Shown here: one piece after another, positions 41,388-53,329 of the stretch
Layout: each line of letters begins with the position of its first letter
Numbering within the stretch: position 1 is the stretch's first letter
From: Chytridium lagenaria
Taxonomy: Eukaryota; Chytridiomycota; Chytridiomycetes; Chytridiales; Chytridiaceae
Assembly: GCA_025449115.1 (NCBI GenBank)
Contig: JAHLKC010000007.1
Location: 186,001-250,000 of the forward strand
DNA: 64,000 nt
Direction of reading: 5' to 3'
Program-made: the position numbers and the translations under genes
The notes under the pieces: generated by a model
The model's database searches: none
What the model saw: the letters and a program-made list of their open reading frames with translations, nothing else
What the model was told of the DNA's origin: nothing

Positions 41388-41990
41388 TCGGCAAAGACCT
41401 CATCCGTTTATGACTTTATACAGTTCGTGGAATACACATCATACTTTTATGCAGAGGTAAGACTTTCAATGTTGATAACAACTTAATAATTATGCTTTAA
41501 GGTATTAGGTCGTCACAAATTTTGGGAACGAGATCAACGACTTCGCAAGTACGTGATCAAGGAGCAGAAGGCATTGGATAAGCTGATAAAAAGCTTTGCC
41601 ACGGTAAATAGATGTCTTGTTAGTTCTGTATTTTTCTTAAACATTACAATAAGATACAAGGATGTCGTCGTCGTGGTCGGCTCGGAGCTTCCTTCTTTTC
41701 GAACCCTAATGTATCCAAGAACACCTGAGTGAAGCAAAAAGGGACGATGAAGAAATTGCTGAGAGCAATGGTGCGAAAAAAGGGGTGAGAAGGTCTTGAT
41801 GCAAAAGGAGCCCTATACTTCATCCGTCTGCCCTTGCGAGTTGAAGTTGTAAGTAGAATCAATTATAACTATTGCTGCTCTGTACTAACCGACTCCAAAT
41901 TACAACAGAGGGAACCTGGAAAAGGTTCGAGGTCAGGAGGACCACCCCCCCTATAATCTACTCTGTGTTGAGCTGCAAAAGCCGTGGTAA
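41388..41990 (+). pseudogene. Fanzor (eukaryotic TnpB-like RNA-guided nuclease) relic, C-terminal half
   Basis: Four exon-like pieces join through good GT-AG introns (41457-41501, 41604-41658, 41849-41908): VYDFIQFVEYTSYFYAE; KFWERDQRLRKYVIKEQKAL + DKLIKSFAT; DVVVVVG, then (shifted) GASFFSNPNVSK and KKLLRAMVRKKG, then EKVLMQKEPYTSSVCPCELK; and GNLEKVRGQEDHPPYNLLCV followed by QKPW and TAA (41988-41990). This matches the Fanzor/TnpB order: Arg/Lys-rich helix, VVVxGDWS strand, the RuvC-II E-x-TSS-CPxC block, zinc-ribbon residues, then W-NRD. The final NRDL block follows the stop out of frame. RuvC-I with its catalytic Asp is missing, and two shifts plus stops interrupt the middle. The element is almost certainly dead. 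The assignment rests on motif recognition from memory. Confidence 0.7.
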
Positions 41991-42030
41991 TACGGGATCT
42001 TAGATAACTACAATGGGTTCCTTCAAGTCG

Positions 42031-42829
42031 TCAGGGATTCCCCCCACCCCCACTCTGGGTCCCCTCTTTCTCCTTTGGCATGAGGTTCTTTGTCGTTGGC
42101 TGCTGCACTGTAGAGGGTGGTTTCTTACGGCAACGACGTTTTCTTCGTTTGCCTCGCCTTTTCTTCTTTGTCTTTTTCATGTTCTTTGACTTCTCTGACT
42201 TCTGTGACTGATTCTCTTCTTTGACCTTTGCTTCTTCTTCATATCCGCCATCAATTCCTTTCCCTCCACTGAAGGCTCCTTTTGAGCCTCATCTACCAAT
42301 ATCTCCTCACTATCCTTCACCCTTTTCCTCTTCTTTCTCTTCCTCCTCCTGATACCCTTGCTGCCCTTTTCTTTAGTTCTTTCAGGTATCGCATCAAATG
42401 GCACGTGTAAGAATCTATACACCACAGTCAAAGACGGCGACAACTTGTTTAGGATCCAATACAATCTTCTTGTCGCTCGTGAGGCTATCAGCCTTGTCCA
42501 GTTCACACGAATATTAACTAGGTCTGCACCTTTAAAGATGACGTAGAAGCATGGACGTCAAAACAAGATAGCATGCACTTCGGTGTGGCATTCCTTGGAT
42601 GACTCTCACGATAGCGTTGTATCGAATGTGGTATCCGCAAAAACAAAACCCGCACAAACAAAGTCACCTGCGGAAAACGAAAAACCGTGATGAAGCGGTT
42701 AATGGACTTGGTTGATGTGAGGCGATATCTTGCCTGCTTTGATGGGACAGAACAGCACAGAAACGGGGGCACGGACCAGGGGTGTCCCATACGATCAATA
42801 AATATTTTCAAAAGTCGATATCCATACAC
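42031..42829 (-). CDS. Basic protein of unknown function, low support
   Basis: Minus-strand frames at 42518-42829 and 42177-42506 plus a Lys/Arg-rich end (KKTKKKRRGKRRKRRCRKK, stop TGA at 42031) can be joined with shifts near 42525 and 42180. The middle reads WTRLIASRATRRLYWILNKL and VVYRFLHVPFDAIPE, then alternating basic and acidic clusters. Nucleolar-like composition. No domain recognised. It might be a host gene or part of the neighbouring mobile debris. Confidence 0.3.
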
Positions 42830-43515
42830 TTACGAGAGCCTTTAATACTTATGTAGAGACAGCTTCAAAATCCTTCTGCAAAGCTGAAAGCAAGGTGTTG
42901 GCACAGTCGACAAAGGGGTTAACTCCTTTTCGCAGCTCCCCATCCACTCACCCAAACTTTACATGAAAAGAAGCCCATTCACCCAAGAGGCAACCCTCAT
43001 ACTTCCAATCATTCTGCCACTCGTGCAAACAACACACCTCGATCCCAACCCTCGAATCCAACCATCAACCCATCCATCCAACTTTCCGCAGAATATATTT
43101 TCCCCTTTTCTTCAAATCAAATTTCTGTAGTATATTATTTTTCTCGAATTAACACATCACCCACCAAGGCTGTCTACACCAAACTCTCCGTGCTGTCGTC
43201 GACAACAGCGCACCGTCAAGGCTTCGTAGCTCCAACATTAAGCTACAAAACATCAGTCATCAGTCATCATCGACCACCGTTGTCACCGTAAAGTCCAAGG
43301 GGAGGCGTCTTGCTCACTTGTTGCGTGTTTGAATCAAAAGGTACGTCCATCACCTCGCTTGTGTCGCATTCACCAGCACCCTCATTTTAACTTACATCCA
43401 TATCACTTTCGCGTTCTCACCCTCCATACTCTACGTATCTTACGCACGGTTACTTTTTATTATTTTTTCCCGGAGAGCGCCTCTCCACCCATAAACACCA
43501 ATCACTCTATTAAAA
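42830..43515. other. Intergenic
   Basis: Likely promoter and 5' region of the locus starting near 43516; pyrimidine-rich, with GTACGTCC near 43341. No gene recognised. Confidence 0.45.
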
Positions 43516-46500
43516 ATGTTCGTGAAAAGGCCCAAAATCGTCATGGAACAGCAGCAGGACCTCCCAAAGAAGTTGGACCAGAGTCCCCACACCTATCCAC
43601 ATCTCCATTCTCCCAACCATCAGTAGGCCTTTGATGCCCTACCCTATCACCAACAATGGTATTCAAGTCCTGGCTCCTACCATACAGTTCCCCCCCGCGC
43701 CAATTCGCTCCACACTCCGGCGTCCACCCATCCTTCCGAGGTCCCTCCCCCCTATTGGTGACAACGTGGTCAACTTGCCATCTCAACCAAAGCCCTATGC
43801 CCTACTCCCCGGCAAGAAGGTAAAATTACAAGGAGTTGAACAAGGGTACGGGGTCGCGACTTCATCAATAACCATTCAGCAAACAGACCCGATAACGTGT
43901 CCTGCTACGCCGGTTTAACCGGACGCTGGAAATTCAACTCTAAACGTGAGTAAATTTCACGCTCCTCGTGTTGTTCAGGGGTTACCGGATTCACTGGTGT
44001 TCCACGCTGTTCGTCATCGGGGTGAACACCACTGTCATCGTGTATAATAATGGTGCGTCAGAGAGAGGGGCACCTGTTCAAGATCAGGGTTGGACATGGG
44101 AGTTTGGGGAGAATGGATGCTCAAATCTGGAGTGTTGCATCGGGGGTCGTCCTTTCTTCTATGCTTCGAGCCGAATGGACGAATGAAGACCGTCATCTGC
44201 TCCAGTCTTGGGTCAACCTTCCATTGCCCCTCTTATTAGAGGATATCGGTGATGCGGTGAACCCACAATGGAAGTCGGTTGCGTCTCCGAGACTGGTTTG
44301 CTACTTTCAAACCCTCATCCGGTTCGTACTCCAGGACGATACTGACCGTCCCTAGCGGTCAACCACGTCCAAGACATCCGAATGTCCCTCTGGTGTTCTC
44401 AATGAGATACTCAACATGGAATCCCAGTCACCCGTTGCTCTTCAAACGCTTTATACCACACCCAAATATACTCCCTTTACTCGGCCACCGACATCCATGG
44501 AGGCATCTGTCAGAATGGCGCCGAAGCCGCCGCTGTCAGCAAGAAGCATGGCCGCCCATCAAGTCACCCTTAGAGTCTCCATCTCCGCTCCCCGACCAAC
44601 TCGGCACCATCAGAGGAAATGATCATTGACAACAACACAGCGCTAAACGGAAAACTCGCGCCGTCTTATTCCAGACCCGCTATCCTCCATGAAACTCGCG
44701 CAAATCCTCCCCGTCACTCCATCCGCACTGGCCATCCCTCTCACACCCATCTACCTAACATCAATCGGATCAACCAGCACCGCACCACCCCAAACGTCGC
44801 GGGCGTCTCCAAAGGACGCCAACAAGGTTGAGAAATTAGACGTCCGTCGTCTCCTCCAAAGAGCAAGCGGAAAAGCCGCAAAGGCCACGGCAGCCGGGAA
44901 GCCGTCACGGAATCGAAATTTGCTTATGCGCAAAAGTCATGCTGAGGCGGTGGTGAAATCAAGGTTGCAAGGGAGGCGACGCTACGTTGGCATCGAATCC
45001 TGGGGGTATGCCGCCGTTGGTGGCTTGGAGACGTTGCTTCAATGACGCCTGAAGCTGCTGCTGTCATTGCGAATGGCCGGAAGCGAGCGCGACGCCTCCT
45101 CCTCACGCTATGACCGACTGGCACCTATGAAGCCCGTTGTTGCAAAAAAGTCGAACCTCCTCCACCTGAAGGAAAGCTCCCGATTGTACCGAAGCAGCAC
45201 TGAGTCCGTGGTGAAACCTCTGCCGAAAAAGACGGCGATTTTAGATCGGACGCAAAGACCATTGCTGGGTATTACGCGCAGACGGAGAATGCGATGGTGT
45301 TATCTGCGATGCCACATCCTTGGAGATGGGCGCCTGGGTTGAGGCCTGGGAGCTTGCGTGGGCGGAATACCAATATATGGGACGGGTCAACCGGCGTGTT
45401 GTGCCTGTGGGATAGTGGAAAGGTTTATTTCAAGAAGTGGGGAGCGGGATTCAAGGTTGATGCTGTAACGCCGTGAGTCAGGTGGGATTTTGCGGGGCAC
45501 AAAGGCTGGGCTTTAGGAGGTTGGCGTTGAAGAGAGTGGGAGGGTTGAGATGTCGAGGAACGGTTTGATTTGTTAAATACTTTGCTATGTCTGTGGCGAA
45601 GGGTAGGGATGGGGAGGGAGAGGGGTGGCGTCAAATGTACCAAATTCATCGTCAGCTATGGATGTGGATGGTGGGACGGAGGGGATGGAGGGGTCCTGGA
45701 TTCTCAGAGTGGTCCGACATCAATGGCAATGGATCGGTCGACGCCACAACCCAAGCTCAACCTCCACCACCCGTAAGGTTGGGCGTCCAAAGTCTAGCTA
45801 CAAAACCTCATGGCCGCCCATGTTCACCTTCAAGATCCTCGTACACCCTCGACTCCCCAAATCCAAATCACATACATTGTCACCCCGCTCCTATGTCCAC
45901 CCATCCGTCTACGGCGCTAGGAGCCAAAGACGGTAGACGCTCCGTCGGCCCGTTGTTTGCATCAACGGCAGGAGCATGTTGCATCAAAAAGGCGACAGAT
46001 GTGTTACCATTTTATCTCATCAACCCGGATTGTCGGGAAGACCCTGCATGGAACCGTGCCGTCTTACAGGCGCTTGATTTTTGCGCGTCTTGGGCGCCCA
46101 GTGGGTGACGTTGCGGGTGATTTTGATGCAGTCTGGGGGAATTGTTGCAAGGATGAATGAGGATGCGTTTAAACGAAACTGGGGTTAAAGCCTGCCAAGT
46201 CTACGGAGGCTGTGAGGAGTTGGGGAAAAGGTGGAGGCTGTGAAAGAGATCGAGGAACTGTTTTGGCGGTGGATGAAAAGTTTTTGCAGTGTTTAGACTT
46301 GGGGCGGAAGGATTAGGTTGGAGATCTTGTGAGGCTTACTGCGAAGCCTGTGACGGTTTAATGAAGGTGCAGAAGCGGTGGTGTTAGGGGATGGTGGGAT
46401 GAGGATGGGTTGTTTGGGATTTCGCAGACGGATGGACATGAGTATATGGAGATCTCTCAGTTGATTTTAAACGGCCGGCAACACCTTTTGTGACGGCGTT

Positions 46501-46976
46501 TAGGACGGGGAGGGAGAGAATTGGGGGTTGCGAATGAACAGAGTCTTCCGTTTATATTCGACCGGCGGTCCAATTCGTGGAGGATATATTATCGTATTCA
46601 AGGACGGCTGAGAATCACGGGCAGTCGCTTTGGGCGCCATCGAATGAGATTCGGACGGTGAATGCGTTGAATTGGGAGGTGATTGTCGCGTTCATGCGCA
46701 GTTCCCTGGGCTGCTGTTTTAGTAGGCGGGCAGGGCGGGTATTATTGGAGGTATACGGCATAGCTGCGGGGAGGGGGGGAAAGTTTGGGGATTGCAACTT
46801 CTGTTGGAGGGGTTACAGGGAGGGCGAGGCAGATGCAGGAGGGGGTTTGGGAGAGGGATAGGACTTACACTGTTGGGTTGGGTCCCACGGTTGTGGAGTC
46901 GGGGATGGGAGACCCTTGGGAGTCTATGGGTCCTGCGAGGATGATTGTGACGAAGAGGGATGGTGTGAACTGTTAG
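43516..46976 (+). pseudogene. Indel-riddled Pro/Ser/Arg-rich coding locus, unknown
   Basis: Codon-biased, GC-rich plus-strand sequence with coding character that changes frame every 100-300 nt. Recognisable stretches: MFVKRPKIVMEQQQDLPKKL; ALPYHQQWYSSPGSYHTVPP; EGHLFKIRVGHGSLGRMDAQ; WTNEDRHLLQSWVNLPLPLL; KKWGAGFKVDAVTP; FYLINPDCREDPAWNRAVLQ; RTYTVGLGPTVVESGMGDPW, ending VTKRDGVNC and TAG at 46974-46976. No known domain is identified. The break density exceeds that of neighbours, so it may be a decaying gene or a poorly polished GC-rich stretch. Plus strand is favoured because the frames follow one another in order. Confidence 0.4.
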
Positions 46977-47359
46977 CACACCCTCGTGTAAAGCTTCGTC
47001 GTATCAAAGTTGCTTGGTTATTTCAACTTGTTAATTTTTTCGTTTATTTTTCTTTTCCACACGTTGAGCATTCTTGTGTTTTGCTCATCAATTATACTTT
47101 TGGTGAAGAACTTGCAACCTTATTTTATTACTTATCTTGTATTGTTTTGAAAAGAATTATCACCTTCCCGCGTGCATCTTTCTCTCACCTCAACTTCACA
47201 GATAAGATTCAACCCCCCTTTTAAACCATGTATTTAACCCAACTGTTTTTTTCGTTTGTATTTTTATTCTTGTTTTCGTGTTTTTCTTAGGACCAAAAGA
47301 AAGAGATATTATCTATTTTCCGCTTGTTTGAAAGAAAAAGTTTTTTTGGAAACTGAAAA
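46977..47359. other. Intergenic upstream of CLPTM1
   Basis: T-rich 3' flank and promoter region. No gene seen. Confidence 0.55.
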
Positions 47360-50287
47360 ATGGTGGAGCCAACTGCTCCTGCTGCAGCTCCTGCTGCCCC
47401 CGCTGCGGGACCTGGGCAAGCACCACCGGGTGGATGGATGTCGATCATTAGCTCTGGGTTGAGGATGATGATGATTTATTGGGCGATATCGTACTTCATG
47501 GGTGGTGAGTTTTATTGAAATAAATAGTTGGGTGGGTTGGTGGGGTTACCCAAAGAGGGGATCGATGGTGCGATTGATGCATGCATGCGATGGGTTGATG
47601 CTTTTGTGTACGGGTTGCTGATAATGTTTTTATGTGTGATGCTTGCGCGCATTGCATGAATTTTTTAGGAGGCAAGAAAGCCGCCCCACCCACACCCGCG
47701 TTAGACGACGCCACTTCAGAGTATACCCCCCCGGCCGCTGTGAAATCCTCCGTATCGCAATATTATCCTCTTTGGAACAAGCAAGGCATCGTCACTGTAA
47801 GACTCCACCCTTCCAGTTTCTATGGTTTTTAACACTAAAAAGGATTTGTACGTTTATGTGTCTGAGGATGAGCACTTTACGGATTTCACGAATGTGGGCA
47901 AGTTGGTGTGGAAGCAGACGGATTTAGTGTATGGAAATGTTAAGGATGTGAGGACGGGGAGCACGACGGTGGATTTTTCAAAGGTGCAGTTTTGAGGTTT
48001 TAAGATGAGTTTTTGATGGAGTTTTTCTCAGGATGTTCAAAATAACGGAACGCTTTACGCTCATTTGTATTTGACTGAACGTGGGAAGTCGCCGAATCCT
48101 AGGGCGAGTTCGTACGTTGAGGAGCAGACAATCTACAGCAGGAAGTGTGAGTTTTGGGAACCTTTTTTTTTTCTGCGTTGCAAGATCTCGAACGGCGATG
48201 ATTCTAAATCTCATGCGTTTTAAGTGATTTCAAGATATTACAAGAAGAAAAAGAATATCAAGAAGAAGAAGCTTGTGGGTGATAAGAAGGAGGAAGAGGC
48301 TGTTGAACTTGAGAAGGAAGAAGAGGTAAGCTCGTTTTATCTCATTCCTGAGCTCGATTACATATCTGATATCATTGTGATTGCAGGCAGAACCGTTAGA
48401 CGATCAGCCCATCATTTCTTACTGGTGGAGCAATTTAACCATCACTCTCGTCCCGAATTTAATCCCATCCCCGCCGCTCTTCCTCCTGCAGTAATGAATC
48501 GTATGTCATCTTATATAATTATAACTAATTTGACTTAGGCGTCAACGTCTACAAGGATGGTCTTCATTACAAGCCGATTTTTGAAGTGGACGACTTTTGG
48601 CTCATGTCTGATAACTTGCAGCCTATTAACCATACGACACCTTCTGGCAATTTGACGCTGTTTTTTCCAGCCAAAGTCTTGGTGGTATTTCACAATGCTT
48701 TGCCAGTTTGAGGAGAACTTTAAGATGCAGAATGCTATGATGGGTGTGGAGCAGAAGGAGACGGATGAGATAAAGGTAGAAAAATGCTTTTTCTCGTGTT
48801 TTTTTTGTTGTTTTTTTTTTGTTTTTTTTGTTGTTGTAAATAATTGTCTAACAATTGCGGAATTAGCGGATGTTTTTGGAGACCAACCCAATTCTTCTTG
48901 CGTTGACTGTATTTGTATCGCTCCTCCACTCCGTCTTCGACTTCCTTGCCTTTAAAAACGGTAAGAACCCTGTTTATCTCCAAATTAATAAAGCCTTTTT
49001 TAGATATCGCGTTCTGGCAAAACAAGAAGGATCTCGACGGCATGTCGTTCCGATCTATTCTTCTCAACGTCGGCTTCCAGGCTATTATTTTCCTTTACCT
49101 CTTGGATAATGAGACGAGTTGGATGATTCTCATATCTAATGGTGTTGGGCTCCTCATCGAGGCATGGAAGATTCAGAAGACAGTCATTGTGAAGGTTTGT
49201 TTCTTTTTGGCGCTGGTTAATGAAGACTTGACTGTTTTTCCGATAGACAAAGCAGGAATTCCCTTTCGTGGAATTCATTGATAAGTTTAAGCCGTCCAAG
49301 ACAGCCAGGAAGACCATGAAGTACGACAAGGTAAAAGTATTTCCACATACCGGTTGTTTGTTATGTTATGATACACGTCTTTTTTGCCTTTTTATCGGAT
49401 TCAGGATTTTTTCCCAAAAAAAATAATAATATGGAATTACGTTTCTTACAGATCCGTTCAAGTACCTTTCCTATGTATTATACCCTCTTCTTGCTGGTTA
49501 TGCTACTACTCTGTTTACTACGAGGAGCACAAGAGTTGGTACTCTTACGTTGTTGGCACCCTTGTCGGATTCGTTTACATGTTTGGTGGGTTATATTGTC
49601 AATTTAGTTGTTGCGGCGCTTTGGGGCACACATCTCCTTTTTATTATATTTATTCAATGTTGTCTGTTTAATATTGCTAAACCTATTGATAGGTTTCATT
49701 AGTATGACTCCGCAGTTGTTTATCAACTACAAGCTTAAGTCTGTTGCTCATATGCCTTGGAAAACCTTTATGTACAAGGCTCTCAACACCTTCATTGGTA
49801 GGATTATTACAAGGAGTCCAGCAATAACCCATTGTTATGTTGCAATAGATGATTTGTTTGCCTTCATTATCAAGATGCCTTGGCTTCACCGTCTTGCTTG
49901 TCTTCGAGGTGAGTTTGAATGAAGCGGTCCCTATGTGATACTGACTGTGCTTTTATTCCAGATGACGTTATTTTCTTGGTCTACCTTTACCAGCGCTGGA
50001 TCTACCCTGAGGATAAGCGCCGCAGAAACGAGTTCGGACAAGTCGGAGAGGACATCGGTGAAGAAGAAGATGACGGTTCTGACAGCGACGACGATGAGCT
50101 TGTCAAGAAGGAAAGAAAGGAAAAGAAGGAGTTGAAGGCTGCCGAGAAGGACTTTGAGAAGAACGTTGACGCTTCGGCTGACAGTGAGGGTATGCGGAAA
50201 AGGAGGATTGGTGGTGATGCCTCTGCGCCCGCTGTCACCCCCGCATTGTCTGATAAGAAGAGCAAGGACACGTCCAAGACGAAGTAA
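47360..50287 (+). CDS. CLPTM1: CLPTM1 family transmembrane protein
   Basis: About 14 exons with short introns. Start MVEPTAPAAAPAAPA, then a first membrane helix (LRMMMIYWAISYFMG). The CLPTM1 luminal domain follows: KDLYVYVSEDEHFTDF, LVWKQTDLVYGNV, NGTLYAHLYLTERGKSPNP, a Lys/Glu-rich loop, YWWSNLTITLV, YKPIFEVDDFWLMSDNLQPI, QSLWWYFTMLCQFEE. The conserved multi-pass part then reads TNPILLALTVFVSLLHSVFD, IAFWQNKKDLDGMSFRSILL, DPFKYLSYVLYPLLAGYA, YEEHKSWYSYVVGTLVGFVY, GFISMTPQLFINYKLKSVAH, FAFIIKMPWLHRLACLRDDV and FLVYLYQRWIYPEDKRR. It ends in an acidic/basic tail. One small shift near 48670. Family members are ER/plasma-membrane proteins tied to receptor trafficking and lipid scrambling; fungal role not established. 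Confidence 0.92.
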
Positions 50288-50509
50288 AATTCTCTTGTTG
50301 TGGGAACGAAATGTCAATAATTAAACCAAAGTTTATGTGTTGACAGAATGATTTTTGATTTTTGTATTTGGGTTAGTGTGCCATTTCAGTCATTTTTCAC
50401 CGAGAATAAAATATAATAGAAATTAATTATTCAACAGATGAGACCGATTGGGTCGGCAATATTTAAAAAGTAGTCTGTCAACGATGCGCACAACCACATC
50501 CACATTTCC

Positions 50510-51429
50510 ATGAACGATAGTGTTGTTAAAGCCCAAAAAAAAAGTCGTTTGCTGAATATGTGTAAGTGATTTGTGTTTATGCACGTAAATGTTTTATGTC
50601 GTTGGATTTTGATTTTTTAAGGATGCTCGGAATGCCAAAAACATGGTTCAACTGCAGTTGCTGGTGGAACAAGATTCCGCGAAGACTAAAGCCTATCAAC
50701 GAGTTTCTCCTTTTCCAAACGCCAATGCCTCCATGGGATTCACTACATGTAAGTCAACGGGTACGTCGTATTAAGCTCTTGCAGTGTATCACCATTTTGC
50801 AAATCAAACAATCAACGTTTTCAAAACAGGATTGTCATATATTGAAGAAATCATGGCTGCCGTGATAAACAACCCTGTGGCCAATGTGGGTGGTGGACAG
50901 AGCGATGCAGGGAATGGGCAGCAGAACGCTGCTTACCTTACACCGGATTCAAATGTGCCGAGATCTATGGCGAGGGCGGATTCTACTGTGGGGTCTATAT
51001 TGGAGCAGAGGAGTCGGCAGGGAAGTCAACGGCATTCAAGGAGGACAACATCAGATAGTGCTGCGGATCCTGAGCGGGAGACCATTTTAAAGTAGGCCTA
51101 CTATCTGTTTTTCCCGTCTGCATAAACATCGTATAAATCAGTGGCGCAGGGATGGTTTGTAATTTTCGCATTGACTAAATGACATTTGCAGCCAAGCTCT
51201 TGACATTCAAGATATTCTTCGCGGTAAGTCCTTACACGTCCAATGATTTTACGGTATCATCATAATTTCATTACACACTTATGCACCCGTTTACTCAAAC
51301 ATCTTCTCGAAAGGCATGATCGAAAGAGTCGAACAAGCTAAAGACGAGCATTCAAAGCAGTTTTCTGAGAATGCGGTGCTTCTCAAATACATCAACAACC
51401 TCATGGCAACAGACTCCTCGAAAAAATGA
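50510..51429 (+). CDS. SCOCO-domain short coiled-coil protein with N-terminal extension
   Basis: The last exons are clear: an exon ending 51091, exon 51192-51223 and exon 51314-51429 join as ILNQALDIQDILRGMIERVE + QAKDEHSKQFSENAVLLKYI + NNLMATDSSKK. This is the SCOCO coiled coil (LNQxLELQ...ENxxLxxYIxNLM) of SCOC/UNC-69 proteins, which act at the Golgi in Arl1-linked trafficking and autophagy. Upstream, a 36-nt intron (GTAAGT at about 50751 to GCAG at 50786) joins VQLQLLVEQDSAKTKAYQRV...FTT to LYHHFANQTINVFKTGLSYI. The first exon at 50510 (MNDSVVKAQKK) needs one extra base in its A9 run. An alternative start is MAAVINNPVAN at 50853. The extension is longer than usual for SCOC, and a separate upstream gene cannot be excluded. 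Confidence 0.7.
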
Positions 51430-51979
51430 ACGCGTTTGCTCCAAAACCATCATCATCAACAAGCTCAAGTATTTTACTATTATTTTATTCTTATAAAGTA
51501 GTTTTGCATCAATAAATTTACTTTTGTAACCCTTCCCCTAACTATTCGGGTCCTGAAGGTTTCATAAAAGAGTCAGCAATCCAGAGACCGTTTTGGTAAT
51601 CTAGTTGAGATGAAGTTACGATAGGTTTCAACCAATTTTGGACGGATTTAAAAAAAAAATCTTTCGGCAGATGCCTGATAATAACAATATATTTTGACGC
51701 TCCAGCGAGCACGAGGCATGGCACCGCATATTAAAGTAGAGAAGGTAAGCATAAAAAAGAAGAAAAAACTGGGGCTTAATACATGCCATGTAATGGTGAA
51801 GATTGCAGCTGATGTCAAGAACTTCTAGCTTCCAAGGGCATAAGCAGTGGGAATTCCAAGGTTTAAGGGGCCGGAACAACATATCAGTACACGCAGATTA
51901 TGTGAACGAGAAAAAATTGCGCAAAAAGGGTGATGTATGTATGTGGTGTTTGCGTAAAGAGGAATATTAAAGTAATAAC

Positions 51980-52848
51980 TTAATCGTCTTTATCGTAGAT
52001 GTGCTTTCCACGTTGCTCAAAGTGTGTCATCGGCTTGCCACTGCCAATGACCCCAACTCTAGCATTCGGATCATCAGGAGTAGCAAACATGCTCTGCTTC
52101 TTGAGGGGTGGTGCAGTCTTCAAGGCAGTCTTCTTCCCCCCTGTGGCAAATGACTTCCATGCGTTTTGCTTTTTCTGATGCTCTGTCTCAATTGCCTTCA
52201 CCGTCTCTTGATGCTCCAAAAGCCTCTGCTTCTTCTTGGATCTCCGGTCAAGACCATTCCCAAAAGCCACAGCGTAAGTCTTTGGAGTTGGCCTCTTCTT
52301 TTATTTACACCACCAGTGACGGCAGGGGCAGGTTTGGCTGCTTGAGTAGGGTCAAATCTCGAACATTGGCAATGTGTACCCGTTCCTTGGAAGTATATCC
52401 TTTAAACACCACAGTGTAGTAGGCATTACCAGGAAAGGGGACGGTTCAACTGTGGCCTCATAGAACTTATCATCCTTGTATTTTGCGAGAACCAGTTGAC
52501 CCTTTATCCACTTTGCAATGTAATTTGAGCCATCCTCCAACTCTTCCAGCTCCTGTTCAAGGTCTCGAAGGCCTTCGGCATCACTTCCAGCGCCAGCACT
52601 GGTTTCTCTGTGATTCCGAGAGACTTCTTCCCGGGATGCTGCTGCAGCTGCCCCGTTCTTCTTTCCGCCACCGTGCTTTGGACCAGATTGCTGAGTAGAT
52701 TCGAGGCCGGCTTCTAACCTAAGAGGCCAATCAGGTCCTTAAGGTCAGATTGAAGTTTCTGAAGCTCCTTGTTGGAGGGATCCTTGTCCAGGGCTTCCTC
52801 AACCTGTTCAAGTTGAAATTGGTACTGGCTGAGTTCGGATGCACTCAT
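51980..52848 (-). CDS. SMNDC1/SPF30 Tudor-domain splicing factor
   Basis: Start MSASELSQYQFQLEQVEEAL, the conserved N-terminal helix of the SPF30 family. Then a Gly/Ala linker, a Tudor domain (YIAKWIKGQLVLAKYKDDKF + YEATVE, NAYYTVVFKGYTSKERVHIA + NVRDLT), and the family C-terminus: SKKKQRLLEHQETVKAIETE, QNAWKSFATGG, KKQSMFATPDDPNARVGVIG, SGKPMTHFEQRGKHIYDK. The length of about 280 residues fits. Three 1-nt shifts (near 52290, 52440 and 52718) interrupt it. SPF30 binds dimethyl-arginine on Sm proteins and promotes tri-snRNP entry into the spliceosome; an active role fits an intron-rich genome. It is divergent with the ZFAND1 gene. Confidence 0.85.
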
Positions 52849-53329
52849 GATGGAAAATAATCTCTACCAAAAGACCCGGGGATGAAAGTTGACGAAGGAG
52901 ATGGATGCGAGGTTGCGTGCTTGAGCGAGGGGCGAATTCCCGTTTAAAGGACTTCGGGATAATGTATGAATGCAGCTTTTTTTTTTGGGATAAATATTTA
53001 ATTTTTGATTCAGACGACTGTTAAAATTCCATCACCAACACCTCCATTCAAAAGCTCCCTTTTACAGGATTGTGAAATGCTTCACAATCAAAAAGATTAT
53101 CCCTTGGATATATAGGCTTCATTGAGAATGCGGGTAAAGTCCTTCTCAAAATACATGGTAAAGGATCAAAAAAAATGCAACTGAGGGCACATAATGTTTT
53201 GGAACAAAGCTGATAATCCTCGTACCTTTTAGAAAGCGAAAGTGTAGTGTCGTTGAGCAGTTGTCTTTAAACAATACTTACTGCACCCAATCCATGAGAG
53301 CAAAGTGTTCACAATTCTGACAATTTGAG
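52849..53329. other. Divergent promoter region
   Basis: About 480 bases shared by the SMNDC1-like (minus) and ZFAND1-like (plus) genes. Includes a T9 tract near 52979. No other gene seen. Confidence 0.5.

Noticed and set aside
47360..50287. CLPTM1 gene as several small ORFs
   Set aside because: The pieces splice into one conserved family protein with matching GT-AG introns.
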